From Membranipora membranacea (Eukaryota; Bryozoa; Gymnolaemata; Cheilostomatida; Membraniporidae): a DNA stretch of 64,000 nucleotides. The stretch lies in NCBI GenBank assembly GCA_914767715.1, contig OU612068.1:10600001-10664000 (forward strand), given 5' to 3'. Each line of letters begins with the position of its first letter. The first letter of the stretch is position 1. This document shows, piece after piece, positions 38,036-51,920 of this stretch. The notes beneath the pieces are model-generated. The model was not told the origin of the DNA, did no database searches, and was given only the letters and a program-made list of their open reading frames with translations. Made by a program: the position numbers and the translations under genes.

Positions 38036-41000
38036 TTATATGAGATATAGGGACATCATTGCGAACCTCAAAACAAAGTTTCAAGCCTTCTAAGCCAGTA
38101 AAGAATTCTGCCCAATTATTGGCTAATTTCCCCAGGACCGTACCTATGGAATTTTGTCAATTTCTATCAAAATACCTCGATAGAATACGCTTCGTCACAG
38201 GGAGCTAATATTTTATATGAGATATAGGGACGTCATTGCGAACCTCAAAACAAAGTTTCAAGCGTTTCTAAGCCAGTAAAGAATTCTGCCCAATTATCTG
38301 CTAATTTCCCCAGGACCGTACCTATTGATTTTTGTCAATTTCTATCAAAATACCTCGATAGAATACGCATCGTCACAGGGAGCTAATATTTTATATGAGA
38401 TATAGGGACGTCGTTGCGAACCTCAAAACAGAGTTACAAGCGTTTTTAAGCCAGCAAAAATTTCTGCCCAATTATTGGCTAATTTCCCCAGGACCGTACC
38501 TATCGAATTTTGTCAATCTCTATCAAAATACCTCGATAGAATACGCTTCGTCACAGGGAGCTAATATGTTATATGAGATATAGGGACGTCGTTGCGAACC
38601 TCAAAACAGAGTTTCAAGCGCTTCTAAGCCAGTAAAGAATTCTGCCCAATTATTGGCTAATTTCCCCAGGACCGTACCTATCGATTATTGTCAATTTCTA
38701 TCAAAATACCTCGATAGAATACGCATCGTCATAGGGAGCTAATATTTTATATGAGATATAGGGACATCATTGCGAATCTCAAAACGAAGTTTCAAGCGTT
38801 TCTAAGCCAGTAAAGAATTCTGCCCAATTATTGGCTAATTTCTTCAGGACCGTACCTATCGATTTCTGTCAATTTCTATCAAAATACCTCGATAGAATAC
38901 GCATCGTCACAGGGAGCTAATATTTTATATGAGATATAGGGACGTCGTTGCGAACCTCAAAACAGAGTTACAAGCGTTTTTAAGCCAGTAAAGAATTCTG
39001 CCCAATTATTGGCTAATTTCCCAAGGACCGTACTTATCGAATTTTGTCAATCTCTATCAAAGTACCTCGATAGAATACGCTTCGTCACAGGGAGCTAATA
39101 TGTTATATGAGATATAGGGACGTCGTTGCGAACCTCAAAACAGAGTTTCAAGCGTTTTTTAGCCAGTAAAGAATTCTGCCCAATTATTGGCTAATTTCCC
39201 CAGAACCGTACCTATGGAATTTTGTCAATTTCTATCAAAATACCTCGATAGAATACGCTTCGTCACAGGGAGCTAATATTTTATATGAGATATAGGGACG
39301 TCATTGCGAACCTCAAAACAAAGTTTCAAGCGTTTCTAAGCCAGTAAAGAATTCTGCTCAATTATTGGCTAATTTCCCCAGGACCGTACCTATTGATTTT
39401 TGTCAATTTCTATCAAAATACCTCGATAGAATACGCATCGTCACAGGGAGCTAATATTTTATATGAGATATAGGGACGTCGTTGCGAACCTCAAAACAGA
39501 GTTACAAGCGTTTTTAAGCCAGTAAAAAATTCTGCCCAATTATTGGCTAATTTCCCCAGGACCGTACCTATCGAATTTTGTCAATCTCTATCAAAATACC
39601 TCGATAGAATACGCTTCGTCACAGGGAGCTAATATTTCATATGAGATATAGGGACGTCGCTGCGAACCTCAAAACAGAGTTTCAAGCGTTTCTAAGCCAG
39701 TAAAGAATTCTGCCCAATTATTGGCTAATTTCCCCAGGACTGTACCTATCGATTATTGTCAATTTCTATCAAAATACCTCGATAGAATACGCATCGTCAC
39801 AGGGAGCTAATATTTTATATGAGATATAGGGACGTCATTGCGAACCTCAAAACAGAGTTTCAAGGGTTTCTAAGCCAGTAAAGAATTCTGCCCAATTATT
39901 GGCTAATTTCCCCAGGACCGTACCTATCGATTTCTGTCAATTTCTATCAAAATACCTCGATAGAATACGCATCGTCATAGTGAGCTAATATTTTATATGA
40001 GATATAGGGACGTCGTTGCGAACCTCAAAACAGAGTTTCAAGCGTTTCTAAGCCAGTAAAGAATTCTGCCCAATCATTCTCTAATTTCCCCAGGACCGTA
40101 CCTATCGATTTTTGTCAATTTCTATCAAAATACCTCGATAGAATACGCATCGTCACTGGGAGCTAATATTTTATATGAGATATAGGGACGTCGTTGCGAT
40201 CCTCAAAACAGAGTTTCAAGCGTTTCTAAGCCGGTAAAGAATTCTGCCCAATTATTGGCTAATTTCCCAAGGACCGTACCTATCGATTTTTGTCAATTTC
40301 TATCAAAATACCTCGATAGAATACGCATCGTCACAGGGAGCTAATATTTTATATGAGATATAGGGACGTCGTTGCGAACTTCAAAACAGAGTTACAAGCG
40401 TTTTTAAGCCAGTGAAGAATTCTGCCCAATTATTGGCTAATTCCCCCAGGACCGTACCTATCAAATTCTGTCAATTTCTATCAAAATACCTCGATAGAAT
40501 ACGCTTCGTCACAGGGAGCTAATATTTTATATGAGATATAGGGACGTCATTGCGAACCTCAAAACAAAGTTTCAAGCGTTTCTAAGCCAGTAAAGAATTC
40601 TGCCCAATTATTGGCTAATTTCTTCAGGACCGTACCTATCGATTTCTGTCAATTTCTATCAAAATACCTCGATAGAATACGCATCGTCACAGGGAGCTAA
40701 TATTTTATATGAGATATAGGGACGTCGTTGCGATCCTCAAAACAGAGTTACAAGCGTTTCTAAGCCAGTAAAGAATTCTGCCCAATTATTGGCTAATTTC
40801 CCCAGGACCGTACCTATCGAATTTTGTCAATTTTTTATCAAAATACCTCGATAGAATACGCATCGTCACAGGGAGCTAATATTTTATATGAGATATAGGG
40901 ACGTCGTTGCGAACCTCAAAACAGAGTTTCAAGCGTTTCTAAGCCAGTAAAGAATTCTGCCCAATTATTGGCTAATTTCCCCAGGACCGTACCTATCGAT

Positions 41001-44000
41001 TATTGTCAATCTCTATCAAAATACCTCGATAGAATACGCATCGTCACAGGGAGCTAATATTTTATATGAGATATAGGGACGTCGTTGCTAACTTCAAAAC
41101 AGAGTTACAAGCGTTTTTAAGCCAGTAAAGAATTCTGCCCAATTATTGGCTAATTTCCCCAGGACCGTACCTATCGAATTTTGTCAATTTCTATCAAAAT
41201 ACCTCGATAGAATACGCTTCGTCACAGGGAGCTAATATTTTATATGAGATATAGGGACGTCGTTGCGAACATCAAGACAGAGTTTCAAGCGTTTCTAAGC
41301 CAGTAAAGAGTTCTGCCCAATTATTGGCTAATTTCCCCAGGACCGTACCTATCGATTATTGTCTATTTCTATCAAAATACCTCGATAGAATACGCATCGT
41401 CACAGGGAGCTAATATTTTATATGAGATATAGGGACGTCATTGCGAACCTCAAAACAAAGTTTCAAGCGTTTCTAAGCCAGTAAAGAATTCTGCCCAATT
41501 ATTGGCTAATTTCTTCAGGACCGTACCTATCGATTTCTGTCAATTTCTATCAAAATACCTCGATAGAATACGCATCGTCACAGGGAGCTAATATTTTATA
41601 TGATATATGGGGACGTCATTGCGAACCTCAAAACAGAGTTTCAAGCGTTTCTAAGCCAGTAAAATATTCTGCCCAATTATTGGCTAGTTTCCCCAGGACC
41701 GTACCTATCGAATTTTGTCAATTTCTATCAAAATACCTCGATAGAATACGCATCGTCACAGGGAGCTAATATTTTATATGAGATATAGGGACGTCGTTGC
41801 AAACCTCAAAAAAGAGTTCCAAGCGTTTCTAAGCCAGTAAAGAATTCTGCCCAATTATTGGCTAATTTCCCCAGGACCGTACCTATCGATTATTGTCAAT
41901 TTCTATCAAAATACCTCGATAGAATACGCATCGTCACAGGGAGCTAATATTTTATATGAGATATAGGGACTTCATTGCGAACCACAAAACAAAGCTTCAA
42001 GCGTTTCTAAGCCAGTAAAGAATTCTGCCCCATTATTGGCTAATTTCTTCAGGACCGTACCTATCGATTTTTGTCAATTTCTATCAAATTACCTCGATAG
42101 AATACGCATCGTCACAGGGAGCTAATAGTTTACATGAGATATAGGGACATCGTTGCGAACCTCAATACAGAGTTTCAAGCGTATCTAAGCCAGTAAAGAA
42201 TTCTGCCCAATTATTGGCTAATTTCCCCAGGACCGTACCTATCGATTATTGTCAATTTCTATCAAAATACCTCGATAGAATACGCATCGTCACAGGGAGC
42301 TAATATTTTATATGAGATATAGGGACTTCATTGCGAACCTCAAAACAAAGCTTCAAGCGTTTCTAAGCCAGTAAAGAATTCTGCCCCATTATTGGCTAAT
42401 TTCTTCAGGACCGTACCTATCGATTTTTGTCAATTTCTATCAAATTACCTCGATAGAATACGCATCGTCACAGGGAGCTAATAGTTTACATGAGATATAG
42501 GGACATCGTTGCGAACCTCAAAACAGAGTTTCAAGCGTTTCTAAGCCAGTAAAGAATTCTGCCCAATTATTGGCTAATTTCCCCAGGACCGTACCTATCG
42601 ATTTTTGTCAATTTCTATCAAAATACCTCGATAGAATATGCATCGTCACAGGGAGCTAATATTTTATATGAGATATAGAGACGTCGTTGCGAACCTCAAA
42701 ACAGAGTTATAAGTGTTTCTAAGCCAGTAAAGAATTCTGCCAAATTATTGGCTAATTTCCCCAGGACCGTACCTATCGAATTTTGTCAATTTCTATCAAA
42801 ATACCTCGATAGAATACGCTTCGTCACAGGGAGCTAATATTTTATATGAGATATAGAGACGTCGTTGCGAACCTCAAAACAGAGTTACAAGCGTTTCTAA
42901 GCCAGTAAAGAATTCTGCCAAATTATTGGCTATTTTCCCGAGGACCATACCTATCGATTATTGTCAATTTCTATCAAAATACCTCGATAGAATACGCATC
43001 GTCACAGGGAGCTAATATTTTATATGAGATATAGGGACTTCATTGCGAACCTCAAAACAAAGCTTCAAGCGTTTCTAAGCCAGTAAAGAATTCTGCCCCA
43101 TTATTGGCTAATTTCTTCAGGACCGTACCTATCGATTTTTGTCAATTTCTATCAAATTACCTCGATAGAATACGCATCGTCACAGGGAGCTAATAGTTTA
43201 CATGAGATATAGGGACATCGTTGCGAACCTCAAAACAGAGTTTCAAGCGTTTCTAAGCCAGTAAAGAATTCTGCCCAATTATTGGCTTATTTCCCCAGGA
43301 CCGTACCTATCGATTTTTGTCAATTTCTATCAAAATACCTCGATAGAATATGCATCGTCACAGGGAGCTAATATTTTATATGAGATATAGAGACGTCGTT
43401 GCGAACCTCAAAACAGAGTTATAAGTGTTTCTAAGCCAGTAAAGAATTCTGCCAAATTATTGGCTAATTTCCCCAGGACCGTACCTATCGAATTTTGTCA
43501 ATTTCTATCAAAATACCTCGATAGAATACGCTTCGTCACAGGGAGCTAATATTTTATATGAGATATAGAGACGTCGTTGCGAACCTCAAAACAGAGTTAC
43601 AAGCGTTTCTAAGCCAGTAAAGAATTCTGCCAAATTATTGGCTAATTTCCCGAGGACCATACCTATCGATTTTTGTCAATTTCTATCAAAATACCTCGAT
43701 AGAATACGCATCGTCACAGGGAGCTAATATTTTATATGAGATATAGGGACGTCGTTGCGAACCTCAAAACAGAGTTTCAAGCGTTTCTAAGCCAGGAAAG
43801 AATTCTGCCCAATTATTGGCTAATTTCCCCAGGACCGTACCTATCGATTATTGTCAATTTCTATCAAAATACCTCGATAGAATACGCATCGTCACAGGGA
43901 GCTAATATTTTATATGAGATATAAGACTTCATTGCGAACCTCAAAACAAAGCTTCAAGCGTTTCTAAGCCAGTAAAGAATTCTGCCCAATTATTGGCTAA

Positions 44001-44034
44001 TTTCCCCAGGACCGTACCTATCAATTTTGTCGAT

Positions 44035-44390
44035 TTCTATCAAAATACCTCGATAGAATACGCATCGTCACAGGGAGCTAATATTTTATATGAGATATAG
44101 AGACATCGTTGCGAACCTCAAAACAGAGTTACAAGCGTTTCTAAGCCAGTAAAGAATTCTGCCAAATTATTGGCTAATTTCCCGAGGACCATACCTATCG
44201 ATTTTTGTCAATTTCTATCAAAATACCTCGATAGAATACGCATCGTCACAGGGAGCTAATATTTTATATGAGATATAGGGACGTCGTTGCGAACCTCAAA
44301 ACAGAGTTTCAAGCGTTTCTAAGCCAGTAAAGAATTCTGCCCAATTATTGGCTAATTTCCCCAGGACCGTACCTATCGATTATTGTCAAT
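44035..44390 (+). repeat. Two extra monomers in copy 2
   Basis: Between the points aligned to 32221 and 32320 of copy 1, copy 2 carries 355 additional bases. They comprise a monomer with TATCAATTTTGTCGATTTC (one base short) and GAGACATCG, and a monomer with GCCAAATTATT, CCCGAGGACC and GACCATACC. Both types occur near 31.8 and 43.6 kb, so the extra pair could have come from the neighbouring sequence by unequal exchange. Confidence 0.7.
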
Positions 44391-47300
44391 TTCTATCAAA
44401 ATACCTCGATAGAATACGCATCGTCGAAGGGAGCTAATATTTTATATGAGATATAGGGACTTCATTGCGAACCTCAAAACAAAGCTTCAAGCGTTTCTAA
44501 GCCAGTAAAGAATTCTGCCCAATTATTGGCTAATTTCCCCAGGACCGTACCTATCGATTTTTGTCAATTTCTATCAAAATACTTCGATAGAATACGCATC
44601 GTCACAGGGAGCTAATATTTTATATGAGATATAGAGACGTCGTTGCGAACCTCAAAACAGAGTTACAAGCGTTTCTAAGCCAGTAAAGAATTCTGCCAAA
44701 TTATTGGCTAATTTCCCGAGGACCATACCTATCGATTTTTGTCAATTTCTATCAAAATACCTCGATAGAATACGCATCGTCACAGGGAGCTAATATTTTA
44801 TATGAGATATAGGGACGTCGTTGCGAACCTCAAAACAGAGTTTCAAGCGTTTCTAAGCCAGTAAAGAATTCTGCCCAATTATTGGCTAATTTCCCCAGGA
44901 CCGTACCTATCGATTATTGTCAATTTCTATCAAAATACCTCGATAGAATACGCATCGTCACAGGGAGCTAATATTTTATATGAGATATAAGACTTCATTG
45001 CGAACCTCAAAACAAAGGTTCAAGCGTTTCTAAGCCAGTAAAGAATTCTGCCCAATTATTGGCTAATTTCCCAAGGACCGTACTTATCGAATTTTGTCAA
45101 TCTCTATCAAAGTACCTCGATAGAATACGCTTCGTCACAGGGAGCTAATATGTTATATGAGATATAGGGACGTCGTTGCGAACCTCAAAACAGAGTTTCA
45201 AGCGTTTCTAAGCCAGTAAAGAATTCTGCCCAATTATTGGCTAATTTCCCCAGGACCGTACCTATCGATTATTGTCAATTTCTATCAAAATACCTCGATA
45301 GAATACGCATCGTCACAGGGAGCTAATATTTTATATGAGATATAGGGACTTCATTTCGAACCTCAAAACAAAGCTTCAAGCGTTTCTAAGCCAGTAAAGA
45401 AATCTGCCCCATTATTGGCTAATTTCTTCAGGACCGTACCTATCGATTTTTGTCAATTTCTATCAAATTACCTCGATAGAATACGCATCGTCACAGGGAG
45501 CTAATAGTTTACAGGAGATATAGGGACATCGTTGCGAACCTCAATACAGAGTTTCAAGCGTATCTAAGCCAGTAAAGAATTCTGCCCAATTATTGGCTAA
45601 TTTCCCAAGGACCGTACCTATCGATTATTGTCAATTTCTATCAAAATACCTCGATAGAATACGCATCGTCACAGGGAGCTAATATTTTATATGAGATATA
45701 GGGACTTCATTGCGAACCTCAAAACAAAGCTTCAAGCGTTTCTAAGCCAGTAAAGAATTCTGCCCCATTATTGGCTAATTTCTTCAGGACCGTACCTATC
45801 GATTTTTGTCAATTTCTATCAAATTACCTCGATAGAATACGCATCGTCACAGGGAGCTAATAGTTTACATGAGATATAGGGACATCGTTGCGAACCTCAA
45901 AACAGAGTTTCAAGCGTATCTAAGCCAGTAAAGAATTCTGCCCAATTATTGGCTAATTTCCCCAGGACCGTACCTATCGATTTTTGTCAATTTCTATCAA
46001 AATACCTCGATAGAATATGCATCGTCACAGGGAGCTAATATTTTATATGAGATATAGGGACGTCGTTGCGAACCTCAAAACAGAGTTTCAAGCGTTTCTA
46101 AGCCAGTAAAGAATTCTGCCCAATTATTGGCTAATTTCCCCAGGACCGTACCTATCGATTATTATCAATTTCTATCAAAATACCTCGATAGAATACGCAT
46201 CGTCACAGGGAGCTAATATTTTATATGAGATATAAGACTTCATTGCGAATCTCAAAACAAAGCTTCAAGCGTTTCTAAGCCAGTAAAGAATTCTGCCCAA
46301 TTATTGGCTAATTTCCCAAGGACCGTACTTATCGAATTTTGTCAATCTCTATCAAAGTACCTCGATAGAATACGCTTCGTCACAGGGAGCTAATATGTTA
46401 TATGAGATATAGGGACGTCGTTGCGAACCTCAAAACAGAGTTTCAAGCGTTTCTAAGCCAGTAAAGAATTCTGCCCAATTATTGGCTAATTTCCCCAGGA
46501 CCGTACCTATCGATTATTGTCAATTTCTATCAAAATACCTCGATAGAATACGCATCGTCACAGGGAGCTAATATTTTATATGAGATATAGGGACTTCATT
46601 TCGAACCTCAAAACAAAGCTTCAAGCGTTTCTAAGCCAGTAAAGAAATCTGCCCCATTATTGGCTAATTTCTTCAGGACCGTACCTATCGATTTTTGTCA
46701 ATTTCTATCAAATTACCTCGATAGAATACGCATCGTCACAGGGAGCTAATAGTTTACAGGAGATATAGGGACATCGTTGCGAACCTCAATACAGAGTTTC
46801 AAGCGTATCTAAGCCAGTAAAGAATTCTGCCCAATTATTGGCTAATTTCCCAAGGACCGTACCTATCGATTATTGTCAATTTCTATCAAAATACCTCGAT
46901 AGAATACGCATCGTCACAGGGAGCTAATATTTTATATGAGATATAGGGACTTCATTGCGAACCTCAAAACAAAGCTTCAAGCGTTTCTAAGCCAGTAAAG
47001 AATTCTGCCCCATTATTGGCTAATTTCTTCAGGACCGTACCTATCGATTTTTGTCAATTTCTATCAAATTACCTCGATAGAATACGCATCGTCACAGGGA
47101 GCTAATAGTTTACATGAGATATAGGGACATCGTTGCGAACCTCAAAACAGAGTTTCAAGCGTATCTAAGCCAGTAAAGAATTCTGCCCAATTATTGGCTA
47201 ATTTCCCCAGGACCGTACCTATCGATTTTTGTCAATTTCTATCAAAATACCTCGATAGAATATGCATCGTCACAGGGAGCTAATATTTTATATGAGATAT

Positions 47301-50300
47301 AGGGACGTCGTTGCGAACCTCAATACAGAGTTTCAAGCGTATCTAAGCCAGTAAAGAATTCTGCCCAATTATTGGCTAATTTCCCAAGGACCGTACCTAT
47401 CGATTATTGTCAATTTCTATCAAAATACCTCGATAGAATACGCATCGTCACAGGGAGCTAATATTTTATATGAGATATAGGGACTTCATTGCGAACCTCA
47501 AAACAAAGCTTCAAGCGTTTCTAAGCCAGTAAAGAATTCTGCCCCATTATTGGCTAATTTCTTCAGGACCGTACCTATCGATTTTTGTCAATTTCTATCA
47601 AATTACCTCGATAGAATACGCATCGTCACAGGGAGCTAATAGTTTACATGAGATATAGGGACATCGTTGCGAACCTCAAAACAGAGTTTCAAGCGTATCT
47701 AAGCCAGTAAAGAATTCTGCCCAATTATTGGCTAATTTCCCCAGGACCGTACCTATGGAATTTTGTCAATTTCTATCAAAATACCTCGATAGAATACGCT
47801 TCGTCACAGGGAGCTAATATTTTATATGAGACATAGGGACGTCATTGCGAACCTCAAAACAAAGTTTCAAGCGTTTCTAAGCCAGTAAAGAATTCTGCCC
47901 AATTATTGGCTAATTTCTTCAAGACCGTACCTATCGATTTCTGTCAATTTCTATCAAAATACCTCGATAGAATACGCATCGTCACAGGGAGCTAATATTT
48001 TATATGATATATGGGGACGTCATTGCGAACCTCAAAACAGAGTTTCAAGCGTTTCTAAGCCAGTAAAATATTCTGCCCAATTATTGGCTAATTTCCCCAG
48101 GACCGTACCTATCGATTTTTGTCAATTTCTATCAAAATACCTCGATAGAATACGCATCGTCACAGGGAGCTAATATTTTATATGAGATATAGGGACGTCG
48201 TTGCGAACCTCAAAACAGAGTTTCAAGCGTTTCTAAGCCAGTAAAGAATTCTGCCCAATTATTGGCTAATTTCCCCAGGACCGTACCTATCGATTTTTGT
48301 CAATTTCTATCAAAATACCTCGATAGAATACGCATCGTCACAGGGAGCTAATATTTTATATGAGATATAGAGACGTCGTTGCGAACCTCAAAACAGAGTT
48401 ACAAGCGTTTCTAAGCCAGTAAAGAATTCTGCCAAATTATTGGCTAATTTCCCGAGGACCATACCTATCGATTTTTGTCAATTTCTATCAAAATACCTCG
48501 ATAGAATACGCATCGTCACAGGGAGCTAATATTTTATATGAGATATAGGGACGTCGTTGCGAACCTCAAAACAGAGTTTCAAGCGTTTCTAAGCCAGTAA
48601 AGAATTCTGCCCAATTATTGGCTAATTTCCCCAGGACCGTACCTATCGATTATTGTCAATTTCTATCAAAATACCTCGATAGAATACGCATCGTCACAGG
48701 GAGCTAATATTTTATATGAGATATAGGGACTTCATTGCGAACCTCAAAACAAAGCTTCAAGCGTTTCTAAGCCAGTAAAGAATTCTGCCAAATTATTGGC
48801 TAATTTCCCAAGGACCGTACTTATCGAATTTTGTCAATCTCTATCAAAGTACCTCGATAGAATACGCTTCGTCACAGGGAGCTAATATGTTATATGAGAT
48901 ATAGGGACGTCGTTGCGAACCTCAAAACAGAGTTTCAAGCGTTTCTTAGCCAGTAAAGAATTCTGCCCAATTATTGGCTAATTTCCCCAGGACCGTACCT
49001 ATGGAATTTTGTCAATTTCTATCAAAATACCTCGATAGAATACGCATCGTCACAGGGAGCTAATATTTTATATGAGATATAGGGACGTCATTGCGAACCT
49101 CAAAACAAAGTTTCAAGCGTTTCTAAGCCAGTAAAGAATTCTGCCCAATTATTGGCTAATTTCCCCAGGACCGTACCTATTGATTTTTGTCAATTTCTAT
49201 CAAAATACCTCGATAGAATACGCATCGTCACAGGGAGCTAATATTTTATATGAGATATAGGGACGTCGTTGCGAACCTCAAAACAGAGTTACAAGCGTTT
49301 TTAAGCCAGTAAAAAATTCTGCCCAATTATTGGCTAATTTCCCCAGGACCGTACCTATCGATTTTTGTCAATTTCTATCAAAATACCTCGATAGAATACG
49401 CATCGTCACAGGGAGCTAATATTTTATATGAGATATAGGGACGTCGTTGCGAACCTCAAAACAGAGTTTCAAGCGTTTCTAAGCCGGTAAAGAATTCTGC
49501 CCAATTATTGGCTAATTTCCCAAGGACCGTACCTATCGATTTTTGTCAATTTATATCAAAATACCTCGATAGAATACGCATCGTCACAGGGAGCTAATAT
49601 TTTATATGAGATATAGGGACGTCGTTGCGAACTTCAAAACAGAGTTACAAGCGTTTTTAAGCCAGTAAAGAATTCTGCCCAATTATTGGCTAATTCCCTT
49701 AGGACCGTACCTATCAAATTTTGTCAATTTCTATCAAAATACCTCGATAGAATACGCTTCGTCACAGGGAGCTAATATTTTATATGAGATATAGGGACGT
49801 CATTGCGAACCTCAAAACAAAGTTTCAAGCGTTTCTAAGCCAGTAAAGAATTCTGCCCAATTATTGGCTAATTTCTTCAGGACCGTACCTATCGATTTCT
49901 GTCAATTTCTATCAAAATACCTCGATAGAATACGCATCGTCACAGGGAGCTAATATTTTATATGAGATATAGGGACGTCGTTGCGATCCTCAAAACAGAG
50001 TTACAAGCGTTTCTAAGCCAGTAAAGAATTCTGCCCAATTATTGGCTAATTTCCCCAGGACCGTACCTATCGAATTTTGTCAATTTTTTATCAAAATACC
50101 TCGATAGAATACGCATCGTCACAGGGAGCTAATATTTTATATGAGATATAGGGACATCATTGCGAACCTCAAAACAAAGTTTCAAGCCTTCTAAGCCAGT
50201 AAAGAATTCTGCCCAATTATTGGCTAATTTCCCCAGGACCGTACCTATGGAATTTTGTCAATTTCTATCAAAATACCTCGATAGAATACGCTTCGTCACA

Positions 50301-50763
50301 GGGAGCTAATATTTTATATGAGATATAGGGACGTCATTGCGAACCTCAAAACAAAGTTTCAAGCGTTTCTAAGCCAGTAAAGAATTCTGCCCAATTATCT
50401 GCTAATTTCCCCAGGACCGTACCTATTGATTTTTGTCAATTTCTATCAAAATACCTCGATAGAATACGCATCGTCACAGGGAGCTAATATTTTATATGAG
50501 ATATAGGGACGTCGTTGCGAACCTCAAAACAGAGTTACAAGCGTTTTTAAGCCAGCAAAAAATTCTGCCCAATTATTGGCTAATTTCCCCAGGACCGTAC
50601 CTATCGAATTTTGTCAATCTCTATCAAAATACCTCGATAGAATACGCTTCGTCACAGGGAGCTAATATGTTATATGAGATATAGGGACGTCGTTGCGAAC
50701 CTCAAAACAGAGTTTCAAGCGTTTCTAAGCCAGTAAAGAATTCTGCCCAATTATTGGCTAATT

Positions 50764-51920
50764 TCCCCCAGGGACCGTACCTATCGATTATTGTCAATTT
50801 CTATCAAAATACCTCGATAGAATACGCATCGTCACAGGGAGCTAATATTTTATATGAGATATAGGGACATCATTGCGAATCTCAAAACGAAGTTTCAAGC
50901 GTTTTTTAAGCCAGTAAAGAATTCTGCCCAATTATTGGCTAATTTCTTCAGGACCGTACCTATCGATTTCTGTCAATTTCTATCAAAATACCTCGATAGA
51001 ATACGCATCGTCACAGGGAGCTAATATTTTATATGAGATATAGGGACGTCGTTGCGAACCTCAAAACAGAGTTACAAGCGTTTTTAAGCCAGTAAAGAAT
51101 TCTGCCCAATTATTGGCTAATTTCCCAAGGACCGTACTTATCGAATTTTGTCAATCTCTATCAAAGTACCTCGATAGAATACGCTTCGTCACAGGGAGCT
51201 AATATGTTATATGAGATATAGGGACGTCGTTGCGAACCTCAAAACAGAGTTTCAAGCGTTTTTTTAGCCAGTAAAGAATTCTGCCCAATTATTGGCTAAT
51301 TTCCCCAGAACCGTACCTATGGAATTTTGTCAATTTCTATCAAAATACCTCGATAGAATACGCTTCGTCACAGGGAGCTAATATTTTATATGAGATATAG
51401 GGACGTCATTGCGAACCTCAAAACAAAGTTTCAAGCGTTTCTAAGCCAGTAAAGAATTCTGCCCAATTATTGGCTAATTTCCCCAGGACCGTACCTATTG
51501 ATTTTTGTCAATTTCTATCAAAATACCTCGATAGAATACGCATCGTCACAGGGAGCTAATATTTTATATGAGATATAGGGACGTCGTTGCGAACCTCAAA
51601 ACAGAGTTACAAGCGTTTTTAAGCCAGTAAAAAATTCTGCCCAATTTTTGGCTAATTTCCCCAGGACCGTACCTATCGAATTTTGTCGATCTCTATCAAA
51701 ATACCTCGATAGAATACGCTTCGTCACAGGGAGCTAATATTTCATATGAGATATAGGGACGTCGCTGCGAACCTCAAAACAGAGTTTCAAGCGTTTCTAA
51801 GCCAGTAAAGAATTCTGCCCAATTATTGGCTAATTTCCCCAGGACTGTACCTATCGATTATTGTCAATTTCTATCAAAATACCTCGATAGAATACGCATC
51901 GTCACAGGGAGCTAATATTT
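50764..51920 (+). other. Cluster of +1 homopolymer changes
   Basis: Relative to copy 1, this 1.2-kb stretch has five single-base additions, all in homopolymers: CCCCCAGGG near 50764 (one extra C and one extra G), CGTTTTTTAAG near 50901, CGTTTTTTTAGCC near 51258, and AATATTTTTATATG near 51915. They account exactly for the offset rising from 12101 to 12106. No comparable cluster exists elsewhere in the two copies. The nature and clustering suggest residual sequencing or consensus error rather than biology. Confidence 0.7.

Larger units (their letters stand above)
29118..40862 (+). repeat. Large higher-order repeat, copy 1 (66 monomers, about 11.7 kb)
   Basis: From about 29118 the sequence is repeated 11745 bases later (66 x 178 minus 3): TTGCTAACTTC at 29340 and 41085, the CAAGACAG marker at 29528 and 41273, GCCAGGAAAG at about 32047 and 43792, and the one-base-shorter ATATAAGACTTC at about 32175 and 43920. 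From about 32320 on the offset is 12100-12106, because copy 2 has two more monomers. Over the first 3 kb I notice about seven substitutions between copies, far fewer than between neighbouring monomers. Copy 1 contains seven small length changes (32178, 32888, 34138, 36648, 37985, 38087, 40832), six of which recur in copy 2. The left edge is placed where GCTTCGTC here faces GCATCGTC in copy 2. Confidence 0.85.
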
